Shown in pieces: positions 38,014 to 47,897 of a stretch of DNA of 64,000 nt; within the stretch, counting starts at the first letter, position 1; each line of letters starts with the position of its first letter. The position numbers and the translations under genes were made by a program. Source of the DNA: Methanohalobium evestigatum Z-7303 (GTDB lineage: Archaea > Halobacteriota > Methanosarcinia > Methanosarcinales > Methanosarcinaceae); the NCBI RefSeq assembly GCF_000196655.1, contig NC_014253.1, positions 806,001-870,000 of the forward strand, written 5' to 3'. Below the pieces are notes generated by a model, which was given only the letters and a program-made list of their open reading frames with translations, searched no databases and was not told the DNA's origin.

Positions 38014-39324
38014 ATGTATGAAATGGCAAATAAAGCTCTTAAACTTGCAGAAGATAAGGGTGCCGAAGAAGTTGAAGTCTACGTTCTGGACAATCATTCA
38101 ACATCTGCTGATGTTCGTAAAAATATAGTAGATAGTTCAAATGAGAATTATACAAAAGGTATCGGTATTCGCACCATAATAAATGGTGCTGTTGGATTTG
38201 CAAGTACAAATTTGTATAATCGTCTTGAAGATACAGTTAATATAGCTATTTCATCTGCAAGAGTAAGAGAAAAAGACCCTGAATGGGTTTCATTGCCGTC
38301 AAACACACAATATCCCACAATCCGTAACACCTTCGATGATAAACTGATGCTACTGGAACTTGAAGACTGTATAGACCTGACAACTCAGATGATTGAAGGT
38401 GTCACATCAATATCTGATGTTATGGCTACTTCGGGATCTTTTTCACGTTTTCACGATAAAAGATTGATAATGAACAGCAATGGCATTGAAACCGAAGAGG
38501 AAGGAACCGGTGTATCAGGATTTATAGATGTCATTACAACAACCGATAATAAAGCCACTGCATATGATTTCAAGATATCACGCAACCTTGACATAGATTT
38601 TTATGAAATAGGTAAAAATGCAGCAGAGCTTGCTCAAAAATCTCGAAATGGTATCACTATTGAACCACACAAAACAGATGTAATCCTGCACCCGTTCGCA
38701 TTTGCAGATATTCTGGAAAGTACTTTAGCATCTGCAATCGATGCCGATAATGTACATAAAGGTCGTTCAAGCCTTAAAGGAAAACTAAATGAAGATATCG
38801 CCACACCTGACCTTTCTATTGTTGATGATGGCACCCTTGATGGAGGTATTGAAACCGCTCTGACAGATGATGAAGGTATGCCGTCCCAGAAAAACACTGT
38901 TATTGACAAAGGTGTTTTTAAATCATATCTCTATGATAGTTACCGTGCAGGTAAGGATAATGTAGAAAGCACTGGTAATGCCATAAGGCAATCCTACACA
39001 GATACGCCCGGTATAGGTCTAAGGAATTTTATTATAAATTATCCACAAAGTGATGTGATTTCTGAAACTGATGAGGGTGTATATATCAACACCGTGATTG
39101 GAGCACATACTGCCAATTCAATTTCAGGTGACTTTTCAGTTGAAGCCAGAAACGCGTTTACAATCAAAAATGGAGAACTTGATAAACCCATAAATTCACT
39201 TATGATATCAGGCAACGTTTTTGAATTGTTGAAAAACATTACTGGTGCAGGATATGATGTCCGCAGTGTTGGTGGGTTAGTAACTCCATCAATAAGAATT
39301 ACTGATATGAATGTCATCGGATAA
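38014..39324 (+). CDS. tldE: TldE/PmbA-family protein
   Basis: 436 residues; the partner subunit of TldD. It has the TldD/PmbA fold motifs (MANKALKLAEDKGAEEVEVY, KGIGIRTIINGAVGFASTN) but no HExxxH zinc motif, as expected of TldE. The C-terminal SGNVFELLKNITGAGYD segment is typical. It lies 13 bases downstream of tldD and nine bases upstream of a radical SAM gene, all in one direction. Confidence 0.93.
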   Translation: MYEMANKALKLAEDKGAEEVEVYVLDNHSTSADVRKNIVDSSNENYTKGIGIRTIINGAVGFASTNLYNRLEDTVNIAISSARVREKDPEWVSLPSNTQYPTIRNTFDDKLMLLELEDCIDLTTQMIEGVTSISDVMATSGSFSRFHDKRLIMNSNGIETEEEGTGVSGFIDVITTTDNKATAYDFKISRNLDIDFYEIGKNAAELAQKSRNGITIEPHKTDVILHPFAFADILESTLASAIDADNVHKGRSSLKGKLNEDIATPDLSIVDDGTLDGGIETALTDDEGMPSQKNTVIDKGVFKSYLYDSYRAGKDNVESTGNAIRQSYTDTPGIGLRNFIINYPQSDVISETDEGVYINTVIGAHTANSISGDFSVEARNAFTIKNGELDKPINSLMISGNVFELLKNITGAGYDVRSVGGLVTPSIRITDMNVIG

Positions 39325-39332
39325 ATTACAAT

Positions 39333-40370
39333 ATGGAAATTCCGAAATTTTTGAATCATTACTTCAAAATAGAAAATAACAATTTTCCAGCAGGTTTCAG
39401 GATTGCACAAAAAGTTCCAGTTAAATTTGATTCTGATACATCCATTGATAATTTATGGGCTATACATTCAAAGGCGATGGATAATTACTGGCAACTGTAT
39501 AACAAAACATTACAGGACATCCAAAATTTTACAGATTATCCATCGGTTCATCCATCACTTATGGACCTTAAAGTCGAAATTGCATACAGGATTATTGAAA
39601 AATGTATCTTTTGCGGATGGATATGCAGAGTAAACCGTAAAAACAAGGAGCTTGGATATTGCCGAATTGGTTCTGTCTCAAGATGTGCATCCGAATTTTT
39701 ACATCGGGGAGAAGAACCAGAAATTGTACCCTCTCATACTATCTTTTTCACAGGATGTGTGTTTTCCTGTGTATACTGTCAGAACTGCGATATCTCAACC
39801 AGACCCGAGAGTGGAATTGAAATCAACCCTCTCCACCTTGCAAAAATCATCGATGCAAGACGCAGAGAAGGTTCAAAGAATGTAAATTTTGTAACTCCTA
39901 CACCTCATCTTCATACTGTTTTAAAAACCATCAACAACATATCAGAAAATCTCCCTGTTATATGGAACTCCAACATGTACCATTCTGAAGAAGCCAGTGA
40001 ATTGCTGGAAGGTATTATAGATATGTTTCTTGCAGATTTTCGATACGGTAATAACAGATGTGCAAAGAAATATTCAAACATAAACAATTACACAGAAATC
40101 GTTAAAAGAAACTTTAAAAAAGCATATCAGCATTCTGATATAATAATCCGGCATCTTGTATTACCTGGACATATTGAATGCTGTACAAAACCCGTAATCG
40201 AATGGACAGTTGAGAACATAACACATGTTAGATTTAATCTTATGTTCCAGTATACACCCTTTTACAAATCTTGTGAATATCCAGAGATTAACCGTAAGCT
40301 TGGATTGGATGAACAAGAAAAAGCCATAGAAATAGCCAAGAATTACGGAATAGAGGATTTACTGGTTTGA
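39333..40370 (+). CDS. Radical SAM protein, pyruvate formate-lyase activase-like
   Basis: 345 residues. The radical SAM cysteines are in FFTGCVFSCVYCQNCDIS (CxxxCxxC). An additional cysteine cluster precedes them (CIFCGWICRVNRKNKELGYC), as in the COG1313 group. The conserved NFVTPTPHLHTVLKTI segment follows. The substrate is unknown. Its position directly after lonB-tldD-tldE suggests an operon, perhaps with a role in protein or peptide modification, but this is inference. Confidence 0.85.
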   Translation: MEIPKFLNHYFKIENNNFPAGFRIAQKVPVKFDSDTSIDNLWAIHSKAMDNYWQLYNKTLQDIQNFTDYPSVHPSLMDLKVEIAYRIIEKCIFCGWICRVNRKNKELGYCRIGSVSRCASEFLHRGEEPEIVPSHTIFFTGCVFSCVYCQNCDISTRPESGIEINPLHLAKIIDARRREGSKNVNFVTPTPHLHTVLKTINNISENLPVIWNSNMYHSEEASELLEGIIDMFLADFRYGNNRCAKKYSNINNYTEIVKRNFKKAYQHSDIIIRHLVLPGHIECCTKPVIEWTVENITHVRFNLMFQYTPFYKSCEYPEINRKLGLDEQEKAIEIAKNYGIEDLLV

Positions 40371-40412
40371 TTTTAAAAATAGATATAACATGAAAAACCA
40401 GATGAAAATAAT

Positions 40413-42122
40413 TCAAGAAGAATTATTATGATTCCTGCTTCTTTGTTTCAGGTAAATATCTTCTATACGTTCTATTGTGTCTGACTCTTCAGGTGATTTA
40501 TCATCCCTGACATTTACAAGTCTTGGAAATCGGAGCGCATAACCTGATTCGTAATTGTTGCTTTTCTGGATTTCTTCAAATCCAATTTCAAAAACGATTT
40601 CAGGTTTGAATTCTATTTTTCGCCCTTTTTCACTAACTATCAAATCTGAGAAAAGACTGGTAAGTTCTTCCAGTTTTTCATCGGTGATACCTGTTGCCAC
40701 TTTCCCTATAGGCAAATATTGACCCCTATCCCTGTCATAGCAAGCGATAGCATATGAACCGATGAGATTGGCTCTTCTTCCATAACCCCATTCTCCCCCT
40801 ATAACAACAAGGTCAAGTGTCTCCATTATGGGTTTTTTCTTTAGCCAGTTTTTCCCACGTTTACCGGGTGAATACGGTGATTCAGGGTTTTTAATCATGA
40901 TACCTTCATGACCTGCTGATAGTGCATTATTGTATACCCTGTTAGCCTCTTCAACATCACTGGTTAGGATTTGTTTATCCACTTTAATTGATTTAGTGTT
41001 TTCAACAATGTTTCCAAGTATCTCTCTTCTGTATTTAAGCGGCAGGTCGATATAACTTTCACCATCAAGATACATAAGATCAAACATATTCAAAATAATA
41101 GGAATTTCTTTGGATGTAGACAATACGTCATATTTTCGTCTAAAACGCCTCAAAATATCCTGAAAAGCACGTGGACGTCCATCTTCGTCTATTGCCACCG
41201 CTTCACCATCAATAATTGCAGTATCGGCATTCAACTGGTTCTTGACAGATTCAACAATATCGGGAAGAGAATTGGTAACGTTTTCAAGTTTCCTTGAGAA
41301 TATGTTTACCTCTTCCTTGTCCTTGTGTATCTGAACTCTTGCTCCATCGAATTTCCACTCGATTGCTGCAGTACCCATCTCATTAAACGCAGTTTCAATG
41401 CTTGGCGTAACCTGTGCAAGCATCATCCTGACAGGACGGTTTACCTGTATATCAAGTTTTGAAACTTCCTCTTCACCTCCCTGCTGAGCAGCTACTGCCA
41501 CTGCACCCAAATCATTTGTCAGCATAAAACTGCGTTCCAGCTTTTCTACTGGAACATTGAAAGCCTTCGATATTGCATCACGAACTATACCCTCTCCAAC
41601 TCCTATCCTTAACTCTTCGACTGCGAGTCTTGAAAGATACCTTGCCTCTTCAGGAGAAGATGCATTGAACAGATATTGAAGGTTTTTTACTTTCTGGTTC
41701 TGTGAACCTTTACCTGATACATTGGCTATACGTTTGAGCCGGTCTGAAACTTCAAGTATTGTAATCTGAGGCGTTGGTTCTTCAACAAAAGACGAAAAAG
41801 TAACCTGGTTCCTGGACAATTTTGACAGTGCCCTTACTGCGGTTTCTCCTATATCACCTGTATCACGGATTATGTTTTCAATATCATCAACTGATAAACC
41901 AGATGCTTTGGAAAGTGCTGTATAGAGAAGACTTTCACCGATACCAAGTTCCTGAGAACTCCATGAAGGAAATATCTGACCCATTATAAAATGTGTCACC
42001 ACTGGTAACTCATCCGTATCTACTTTAGCCAGTAAATCTGCTACCTGGTCTGTCATCTCAAGGGAACTGGTAATTTTTTCTATATTCTTGCAGGCATCTG
42101 CGAATTGTTTGAAACTTGTCAT
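40413..42122 (-). CDS. lig: ATP-dependent DNA ligase
   Basis: Joins DNA nicks during replication and repair; 569 residues, the usual archaeal length. The nucleotidyl-accepting Lys is at about 257 in the motif I sequence [14 protein letters not shown]. Later motifs include [38 protein letters not shown] and NWLKKKP. The N-terminal 220 residues are the helical DNA-binding domain, and the oligonucleotide-binding domain follows the catalytic core. It is convergent with the radical SAM gene. Confidence 0.97.
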   Translation of the reverse strand: MTSFKQFADACKNIEKITSSLEMTDQVADLLAKVDTDELPVVTHFIMGQIFPSWSSQELGIGESLLYTALSKASGLSVDDIENIIRDTGDIGETAVRALSKLSRNQVTFSSFVEEPTPQITILEVSDRLKRIANVSGKGSQNQKVKNLQYLFNASSPEEARYLSRLAVEELRIGVGEGIVRDAISKAFNVPVEKLERSFMLTNDLGAVAVAAQQGGEEEVSKLDIQVNRPVRMMLAQVTPSIETAFNEMGTAAIEWKFDGARVQIHKDKEEVNIFSRKLENVTNSLPDIVESVKNQLNADTAIIDGEAVAIDEDGRPRAFQDILRRFRRKYDVLSTSKEIPIILNMFDLMYLDGESYIDLPLKYRREILGNIVENTKSIKVDKQILTSDVEEANRVYNNALSAGHEGIMIKNPESPYSPGKRGKNWLKKKPIMETLDLVVIGGEWGYGRRANLIGSYAIACYDRDRGQYLPIGKVATGITDEKLEELTSLFSDLIVSEKGRKIEFKPEIVFEIGFEEIQKSNNYESGYALRFPRLVNVRDDKSPEESDTIERIEDIYLKQRSRNHNNSS

Positions 42123-42177
42123 ATTGATACTAAATTTTTCATGGGTTTGGTGATATAAATTTTTGGCTGATTAATAT

Positions 42178-43173
42178 TTAATCCCTGTAAATGGAAACTA
42201 TGTCACTTAAAACCGCACTGGCTGTCTCGATAGAACCTGCTCCTCTGCCTGTTACAGTAACCGTACCTGAAAGGTCGGTCTGGATGGATGCTACATTCAA
42301 AGTACCTCCTACTGCCAGTGGACTGTCTTCAGGCACCAGCCTTGGAGCTACTCTTATCAGGTTGTCCTTAACTTCACCAATAAGTTTGATTACATAACCG
42401 TTATTCTGTGCAAGTAAAAGGGATTCTGGTGTTATCTTTGTAATGCCTGTAACATCTACGTCTTTATAAGAGAGACACATACCAAATACTGAGTTTGCCA
42501 GTATTACCAGTTTGCATGCAGAATCTATACCATCTACATCATAACTGGGGTCAGTTTCCGCAATCCCGAGTTCCTGAGATTCTGCAAGCATCTGTTCATA
42601 AGGTGCATTTTCCTCCATCATACGTGTCAGAATATAGTTACAGGTTCCATTCAGGATGCCTTCTACACTGATTACATCATTACCTGCAAGTACATCTTTT
42701 ATAAGATTGATTATTGGCATCGCACCTCCGACAGTTGCCTCGAATCTGAAATTTGAACCTGAATTTCTGGACGCTTCCATTAGCTCATTGTATTTCAATG
42801 CCAGTGGTCCTTTATTTGATGTTACAACATCTTTGCCACTGTTGAAAGCTGACAACATATTTTTAAGACCAATGCCACCTGTATTAATATCTGTAGAAGT
42901 AGTCTCAATTACAAGGTCATGGTCAACTGATTCTATAATTTCAAGACTGGACTTATCTTCCAGTGCAACTGTACCCTTTTCACGTTTGCGAGCTAAAGCA
43001 GAAGATAAATCAATACCATCAGTATTAATTTCAGAACCCTTGGAATCAGAAATTGCTATAATTTTGATATCAAGACCGACGTTTTTTAGATAATCTTGTT
43101 TTTTCAACAATACTTCTGCTACTCCCTGTCCGACTGCTCCAAATCCGCTGATAGATGCACGTATCGTTTTCAT
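42178..43173 (-). CDS. hom: Homoserine dehydrogenase
   Basis: Reduces aspartate semialdehyde to homoserine for threonine and related pathways; 331 residues. The N-terminal nucleotide fold is [20 protein letters not shown]. The catalytic region is seen in [35 protein letters not shown] and [13 protein letters not shown], and the substrate-site segment is [20 protein letters not shown]. It has no C-terminal ACT domain. A separate ACT protein is encoded 23 bases upstream on the same strand and may supply the regulation. Confidence 0.96.
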   Translation of the reverse strand: MKTIRASISGFGAVGQGVAEVLLKKQDYLKNVGLDIKIIAISDSKGSEINTDGIDLSSALARKREKGTVALEDKSSLEIIESVDHDLVIETTSTDINTGGIGLKNMLSAFNSGKDVVTSNKGPLALKYNELMEASRNSGSNFRFEATVGGAMPIINLIKDVLAGNDVISVEGILNGTCNYILTRMMEENAPYEQMLAESQELGIAETDPSYDVDGIDSACKLVILANSVFGMCLSYKDVDVTGITKITPESLLLAQNNGYVIKLIGEVKDNLIRVAPRLVPEDSPLAVGGTLNVASIQTDLSGTVTVTGRGAGSIETASAVLSDIVSIYRD

Positions 43174-43196
43174 TGCATCACTAACCTTTATGTAAA

Positions 43197-43697
43197 TTAA
43201 GTTTCAATAGGCTCTACTACAAGCAGGTCTTTTTCTTTAGCGACCTCTTTCAGCAGGGAAATTGAATCATTCAATTCTTCTTTACCTACTGCATCAATTT
43301 TTAAAAAAGCCGAAGATGTCTGGTCTATTTTGGGCATGGATAATGTTAAATCCACTACTTCAGCATAGCCTGTTCTGTCTACTGTATCTATGGTATCTTG
43401 AATGTCATTGTGTACAATATGCCCTATCAGAACTACTGCACCACGCTCAACAAAACGCTGTTCTCCAACTTTTGCTACACCTATTCCTCGCTCTTTAAGT
43501 TGTGATTTTAGTTCATCAAGTTTTTCTGGGTCGATATCAATTACACATTGTACAGGAATCTTACTGCGGCGATTTTTTTCTTTTTCATGATGATGAACCA
43601 CAGATATGAGATTTCCCTTTAAGTCCGATATGGGCTGCAGTGCCTGGAGCAATTGACCAGGTCTATCCTGTAATTCAATATCCATTGAAACTCTCAT
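43197..43697 (-). CDS. ACT-domain amino acid-binding protein
   Basis: 166 residues with a clear ACT domain at the N-terminus ([20 protein letters not shown], then [20 protein letters not shown]). A second regulatory-type fold is in the C-terminal half. ACT domains bind amino acids. In many methanogens such a gene precedes homoserine dehydrogenase, so the protein may control the threonine branch. It lies 23 bases upstream of hom in the same direction. Confidence 0.88.
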   Translation of the reverse strand: MRVSMDIELQDRPGQLLQALQPISDLKGNLISVVHHHEKEKNRRSKIPVQCVIDIDPEKLDELKSQLKERGIGVAKVGEQRFVERGAVVLIGHIVHNDIQDTIDTVDRTGYAEVVDLTLSMPKIDQTSSAFLKIDAVGKEELNDSISLLKEVAKEKDLLVVEPIET

Positions 43698-43758
43698 TTA
43701 TACCCTCTTGGTTTTAACTATGATAAAGATAATTTCATAACTAATATTTTTTCGCTTT

Positions 43759-44565
43759 TCATTCATTGTTGTCATTCAATTCATCAACAATTCGTACTAC
43801 ATTACCACGACCCTTTTTAAATTTTTCAACATATCCCCTTTCTTCAAGATCAGATATCATAAGACTTATTTTTGCTTCTGAGTATTTCAATCTATTCCGG
43901 AGGTCTTTTTGAGTAATTCGACCTCCACTTTTTTTTACAACATCAAATACTTTTTGTAAATCATCAGGCAATGAATCCTCATCCATTAATAATTGTTCTG
44001 ACTCTTGAAAATCTGCAGATGGTGGTAGTTCATTTACAGTACCATTTTGTCCACTATAAAACCTTTTAAAGACTATAAAAGATAAAGCAGCCAGTGAGAA
44101 AACAATTACTGGTATCAGATATATTATCAGATGGTTATCATCTTCTTTACCATCAATAAGCTTTGAATCATTTTCAAAACTTTCTGAAATCTGTGATGAT
44201 TCAGTATCATTAAGAAGATTTGTATCATATACCGGTGTGAGCAACAAATCCAGTGAATAATTGCCTCCACTTTTAATGGTTATATTTTCCTGTGTCCTAT
44301 AAGAAATTGTGCCGTTTTGATAGGATTTTGCTGTTATTTGATAATCACCAGGGGATAAACTAAATGTATATACGCCATACTCTGCCACAATCGACTGCTT
44401 AGGAGTAGAGTTTACAGTAACAATTGCATTTTCAACAGGTTCAAACGTTTCCCAGTTGTAAATTTCACCATGTACCGTTGCAGTGGTTTCTGCATTAACT
44501 GGAATGATTAAAATCAGCACCAATATTATGCAGAATGTTAGTTTAAATATATTTTTAAGGCACAC
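43759..44565 (-). CDS. Membrane-anchored winged-helix regulator with external domain
   Basis: 268 residues. An N-terminal signal or anchor segment (FKLTFCIILVLILIIPVNA) is followed by a carboxypeptidase-regulatory-like beta sandwich (ATVHGEIYNWETFEPVENAI; YTFSLSPGDYQITAKSYQNG). A membrane segment at about 145-168 leads to a cytosolic winged helix-turn-helix (QKVFDVVKKSGGRITQKDLR, then SEAKISLMISDLEERGYVEK). This arrangement suits a one-component sensor that binds DNA from the membrane. It is divergent from the secreted-protein cluster at 44761-47554. A TATA-like element about 25 bases before the ATG suggests a leaderless transcript. Confidence 0.8.
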   Translation of the reverse strand: MCLKNIFKLTFCIILVLILIIPVNAETTATVHGEIYNWETFEPVENAIVTVNSTPKQSIVAEYGVYTFSLSPGDYQITAKSYQNGTISYRTQENITIKSGGNYSLDLLLTPVYDTNLLNDTESSQISESFENDSKLIDGKEDDNHLIIYLIPVIVFSLAALSFIVFKRFYSGQNGTVNELPPSADFQESEQLLMDEDSLPDDLQKVFDVVKKSGGRITQKDLRNRLKYSEAKISLMISDLEERGYVEKFKKGRGNVVRIVDELNDNNE

Positions 44566-44760
44566 ATCAGTATGTTTAACATTTTTTCATATATATTTTA
44601 TCATAAAATTATCCAAAGGTTCATAAAGTTTTGTAAAGGTAATGAAGTGTTTATAAAGCTTTGATTAAGATTTAAACTGACCTATATATTTCATAAACTA
44701 AAGTATATTTAAATTTTCGAAAAAAGCAATGGTTGTATTGTAATAATGGAGGTGTAAAAG
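44566..44760. promoter_or_regulatory. Divergent promoter region of the envelope cluster
   Basis: For the plus strand, TATATTTAAA at 44704-44713 is a good TATA element and GGAGGTG stands about seven bases before the 44761 start. For the minus strand, an AAAATATATATGA-type element at about 44587-44599 lies 25 bases from the regulator start. No perfect palindrome was seen. Confidence 0.45.
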
Positions 44761-46311
44761 ATGAAATTGAATACAAAGAAAATCCTTACATGCTTAACAG
44801 TTATACTACTAATTATAAGTACTATACCTATAACTGTATCCGCTTCAGAAGATAGAGGAAGAGATACAGATGACAAAAGACCAGAAATAGCAAAAAACAA
44901 ATCACTAAATGAAAGTGAAAAAGAAAATCAGGAAGAGGAATTAGAAGAACGTGAAGAAAAAATCGAAAGAAAACAGGAAAGAATAGAAGAAAAAATTGAA
45001 AATAAAACCGAAAAACGTGAAGAAAAGTTGGAAAAAAAGCGGGAAAGAATTGAAAACAAAAACGAAAAACTGGAAGAGAAATTAGAAGAACGTAAAGAAA
45101 AAATTGAAAGAAAGCATGAAAGGGTTGAAGAAAGGATTAAAAAAAGGAAAGAACAGCTTGAAAATGCAAGAAACAATTATGCAAAAGCAAAATCTAATTT
45201 TCATTCTATAAACAAAAAAGTTTCCGGCAATAAATTGAATCCAAATTCTGAAAAAGTGATAAATGCCACTAAAAACTACCTGAACAGCACTCTGGATTAT
45301 ATGATAGAACATCTTGAAAATAAAAAGACCAATATTAATGCATCAAATGCAAATTTTACAGATAAAAGTATTGAAGATTTAAATGAATATATAAACGAGT
45401 TAAAACAAAAAAGGGTTGAATTAAAATCCGCAGAAACCAGAGAAGAAATTTCAGAAATATCCGATGAGATTCGCGAAATATGGAGAGATGCTCAGACAAA
45501 TTCAAATTCTATAGCAATAAAAACAGTCAATGAGCGTATTAATGAACACCTTGAAAAATCAAAGTCCATATCATTACGGATTGAAAAAGAAATCAAACAA
45601 CTGGAAGCAGAAGGTAAAAACGTTAGCGACGTAGAAAAACTGCTTAACGGATACAAAGAAAAAATCAGTAATATAAAAGAACATCAGAGTAATGCTGAAA
45701 AGATATACAGTAACGCGACTGATGAAAAAAGCATAAAAGATGCAAAATTAAAGCTTCAAAAAGCAATCAGTGAGCTTAAAGAAGCAAATATCATATTAAA
45801 AGAAATTTTTAAACAAATAAAGGATTACAGAAACGATTCCATAAAGCTTGATGGTCAAAAAGATGTTAATGCTTCAGGTGATGGTACTGCAGTTTTATCA
45901 GGAAATCTTGACATCAATATATCCACCGCAGATGCAAAAATGGTAATTAAAGACTTTTCAGGTGATGCAAAAGTAAACATTACCGGTAATTATTCTAAAG
46001 TTAACAGGAACAAAAATAAGCCTGAAGGTCTGAAAGACAACCGAGCTTTGGTATATCACGGTTTGATCGGTAATATAAACGTATCAGGTTCAAGCCTTAC
46101 CGTGATGGTCAACGGCGAAAATATTGAACTTAATGCTGATGGTGTGGGAAGTATAGTTTTTTCAGAAGGTGATTTTGGCATTGAGAACAGTTCAAACAAT
46201 TTGAAAGTTGGTTTGGACGAGGACATCAAAAATACCACCAGTAGCAACACCAGTTCACAGTACAATAATACTACTGACAATACCAGTGTAAGTACAGTGG
46301 GGGATGAATAA
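44761..46311 (+). CDS. Secreted protein with long charged helix and beta domain
   Basis: 516 residues, not recognised as a named family. A signal peptide (CLTVILLIISTIPITVSASE) is followed by about 90 residues of almost pure Glu/Lys/Arg repeats (EKIERKQERIEEKIENKTEK and similar), then more coiled coil to about residue 370. The last 150 residues form a beta-rich domain (GDGTAVLSGNLDINISTADA; GNINVSGSSLTVMVNGENIE) with an Asn/Thr/Ser-rich end. It is the first of three exported proteins in a row, divergent from a membrane-bound regulator. A surface role is likely. Confidence 0.75.
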   Translation: MKLNTKKILTCLTVILLIISTIPITVSASEDRGRDTDDKRPEIAKNKSLNESEKENQEEELEEREEKIERKQERIEEKIENKTEKREEKLEKKRERIENKNEKLEEKLEERKEKIERKHERVEERIKKRKEQLENARNNYAKAKSNFHSINKKVSGNKLNPNSEKVINATKNYLNSTLDYMIEHLENKKTNINASNANFTDKSIEDLNEYINELKQKRVELKSAETREEISEISDEIREIWRDAQTNSNSIAIKTVNERINEHLEKSKSISLRIEKEIKQLEAEGKNVSDVEKLLNGYKEKISNIKEHQSNAEKIYSNATDEKSIKDAKLKLQKAISELKEANIILKEIFKQIKDYRNDSIKLDGQKDVNASGDGTAVLSGNLDINISTADAKMVIKDFSGDAKVNITGNYSKVNRNKNKPEGLKDNRALVYHGLIGNINVSGSSLTVMVNGENIELNADGVGSIVFSEGDFGIENSSNNLKVGLDEDIKNTTSSNTSSQYNNTTDNTSVSTVGDE

Positions 46312-46313
46312 AC

Positions 46314-46571
46314 ATGAGCAGGACAAACCATCTCATTGTATTAATATTGCTCATTCCAGGCATTATGCTTTCAGGATGCATCAATTCAGATTCATCTCCA
46401 GACAGCGATAATCAACAAACAACTACTGACAATACGAGTTCAATACTTGCCAAAAACAATGCCATCCTGACAGATACAGAAATAGAATCACTGGAAAATG
46501 AAACAAAAGAACTTGACAGATTGATAGAAAGCATGGACACAGATGAAAACATAACATTTGAAGGTATTTAA
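46314..46571 (+). CDS. Small lipoprotein
   Basis: 85 residues. The N-terminus has a hydrophobic segment and a lipobox (GIMLSGCINS), so the Cys at about residue 21 would be lipid-modified after export. A Ser/Thr/Asp/Gln linker follows, then a short acidic helix (TDTEIESLENETKELDRLIE). It begins two bases after the preceding gene and ends 20 bases before the next, so it belongs to the same operon. The function is unknown. Confidence 0.75.
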   Translation: MSRTNHLIVLILLIPGIMLSGCINSDSSPDSDNQQTTTDNTSSILAKNNAILTDTEIESLENETKELDRLIESMDTDENITFEGI

Positions 46572-46591
46572 AAATCTTTAAGGTGATACAG

Positions 46592-47554
46592 ATGAAAGTA
46601 AAATATGCAAAAGCACTGACTATAGCCAGTATAATGATACTAATGTTTACCATGAGTGCAACTGCACAGGATGAAGATTTACCAGATCCGGGAATTACAC
46701 CTGATAGTCCTTTTTACGGAATCGATAAAGCAATGGAATCCATACAGGGTGTATTTAACTCAGGGAACGAACAAAAATCAAGATATGGATTGAACATTGC
46801 TGAAGAAAGAATTGCAGAAGCAAAAGCAATGGCTGAGAAAGGAAACTACCAGCTTTCCGAGGAAATGTCAAATGAATATGAAAAACAGATAGAAAATACA
46901 ATCGAAACTGGAAACTCTATTTCCGATTCAGCTCAAAGAGGAGATATTCAGGGGATAATTGCAAATGCAACAACAAGACATCAACTAATACTTGAGAAAG
47001 TAAGAAATGATTTGCCAAAGACTGCACAGGAAGCAATAAACAATTCACTGAAAGCGTCTTCAAGGGGTAGAGAAAAATCTTTGAAATCACTGGGCGATAC
47101 CAATCCTGCAAAAGCTGCAAAAATAAGATTTGAATTTGCAAATAACAGAATAAATTCAATAAAAGGAAATGCCAGTAAAGAAAAACTGGTAAATGAACGA
47201 GTTAGGGAATATGCAAATGAAATGAATAATACGCAAGAATTGATAAAAAAATCAAATACTGAAAATATGAATGTAACAGCACTTGAAGAAAAAGTTGCAA
47301 ACGCTACTTCAAAACACCTAACCGTCCTAAAAAATGTCCATGACAAAGTACCCGAACCTGCAAAAGACGCCATAAAACATGCCATGAATGTATCTGTAAG
47401 AGGGCATAAAAAAGCTCTTGAAAATCTGCAGGACAAAAATCCTGAAAAAGCTGAAATGATTAAAAAGAACATACCAGATTTTGCAAAAAGCAAAAACACC
47501 ACTGAAAACACAAGTAACAAAACCAGTCCTGATATGGACAAAAACAACAGCTAA
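46592..47554 (+). CDS. DUF5667-type secreted helical protein
   Basis: About 320 residues from the ATG at 46592, which follows AAGGTGA. A signal peptide ends near TMSATAQDED. The mature protein starts with the PGITPDSPFYGIDKAMESIQ segment typical of DUF5667 proteins. It then shows two similar halves: TTRHQLILEKVRNDLPKTAQ in the first and TSKHLTVLKNVHDKVPEPAK in the second. Each is followed by an A(x3)A and RG(x2)K(x2)L pattern (SSRGREKSLKSLGDTNPAKA; SVRGHKKALENLQDKNPEKA). It is the third gene of the exported cluster, and its role is unknown. Confidence 0.75.
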   Translation: MKVKYAKALTIASIMILMFTMSATAQDEDLPDPGITPDSPFYGIDKAMESIQGVFNSGNEQKSRYGLNIAEERIAEAKAMAEKGNYQLSEEMSNEYEKQIENTIETGNSISDSAQRGDIQGIIANATTRHQLILEKVRNDLPKTAQEAINNSLKASSRGREKSLKSLGDTNPAKAAKIRFEFANNRINSIKGNASKEKLVNERVREYANEMNNTQELIKKSNTENMNVTALEEKVANATSKHLTVLKNVHDKVPEPAKDAIKHAMNVSVRGHKKALENLQDKNPEKAEMIKKNIPDFAKSKNTTENTSNKTSPDMDKNNS

Positions 47555-47897
47555 AAAACAACCTTCCGGAAACACCGGTAATAAAAGTCAGAATAATAGA
47601 GGTGATGTCATCACGAACCGCTAATACAACAAATCTAAACTCATATTTTTTTACAAAAAACAATAAACTGATTGGCACATAAGGTATATATATTTGAAAA
47701 ACAATTTATATTACAGTTAAACCATTATTTTTAATTCTAATTAAACTTAAATGAATAACATCATGTAGCACAACTTTTAATAAGAATACGATAGTTTAAC
47801 ATATTGAAAGTGTTTACTACTTGACACAGACACAACTTTTCAATAATAAATTTTAATCAAAATATTAACATGTAAACTTAAAACCTATGGGGTAAAC
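47555..47897 (+). promoter_or_regulatory. Gap upstream of htpX
   Basis: No gene is evident. A short CCGG(x5)CCGG hairpin just after the DUF5667 gene may mark its 3' end. A GTGATG-T-CATCAC palindrome occurs at about 47602. The rest is AT-rich. A TATA-like AATAAATTTTA at about 47843-47853 and a GGGG site just before the ATG probably serve htpX. Confidence 0.35.

Noticed and set aside
44900-45180. Apparent tandem repeat at DNA level in the charged-helix gene
   Set aside because: The repetition is of Glu/Lys/Arg codons only; the DNA units differ in length and sequence, so it is not a satellite or CRISPR-like array.
47605-47682. Possible small gene beginning at an ATG directly behind GAGGTG
   Set aside because: The presumed binding site abuts the start codon without spacing, and the 24-residue product is of low complexity.
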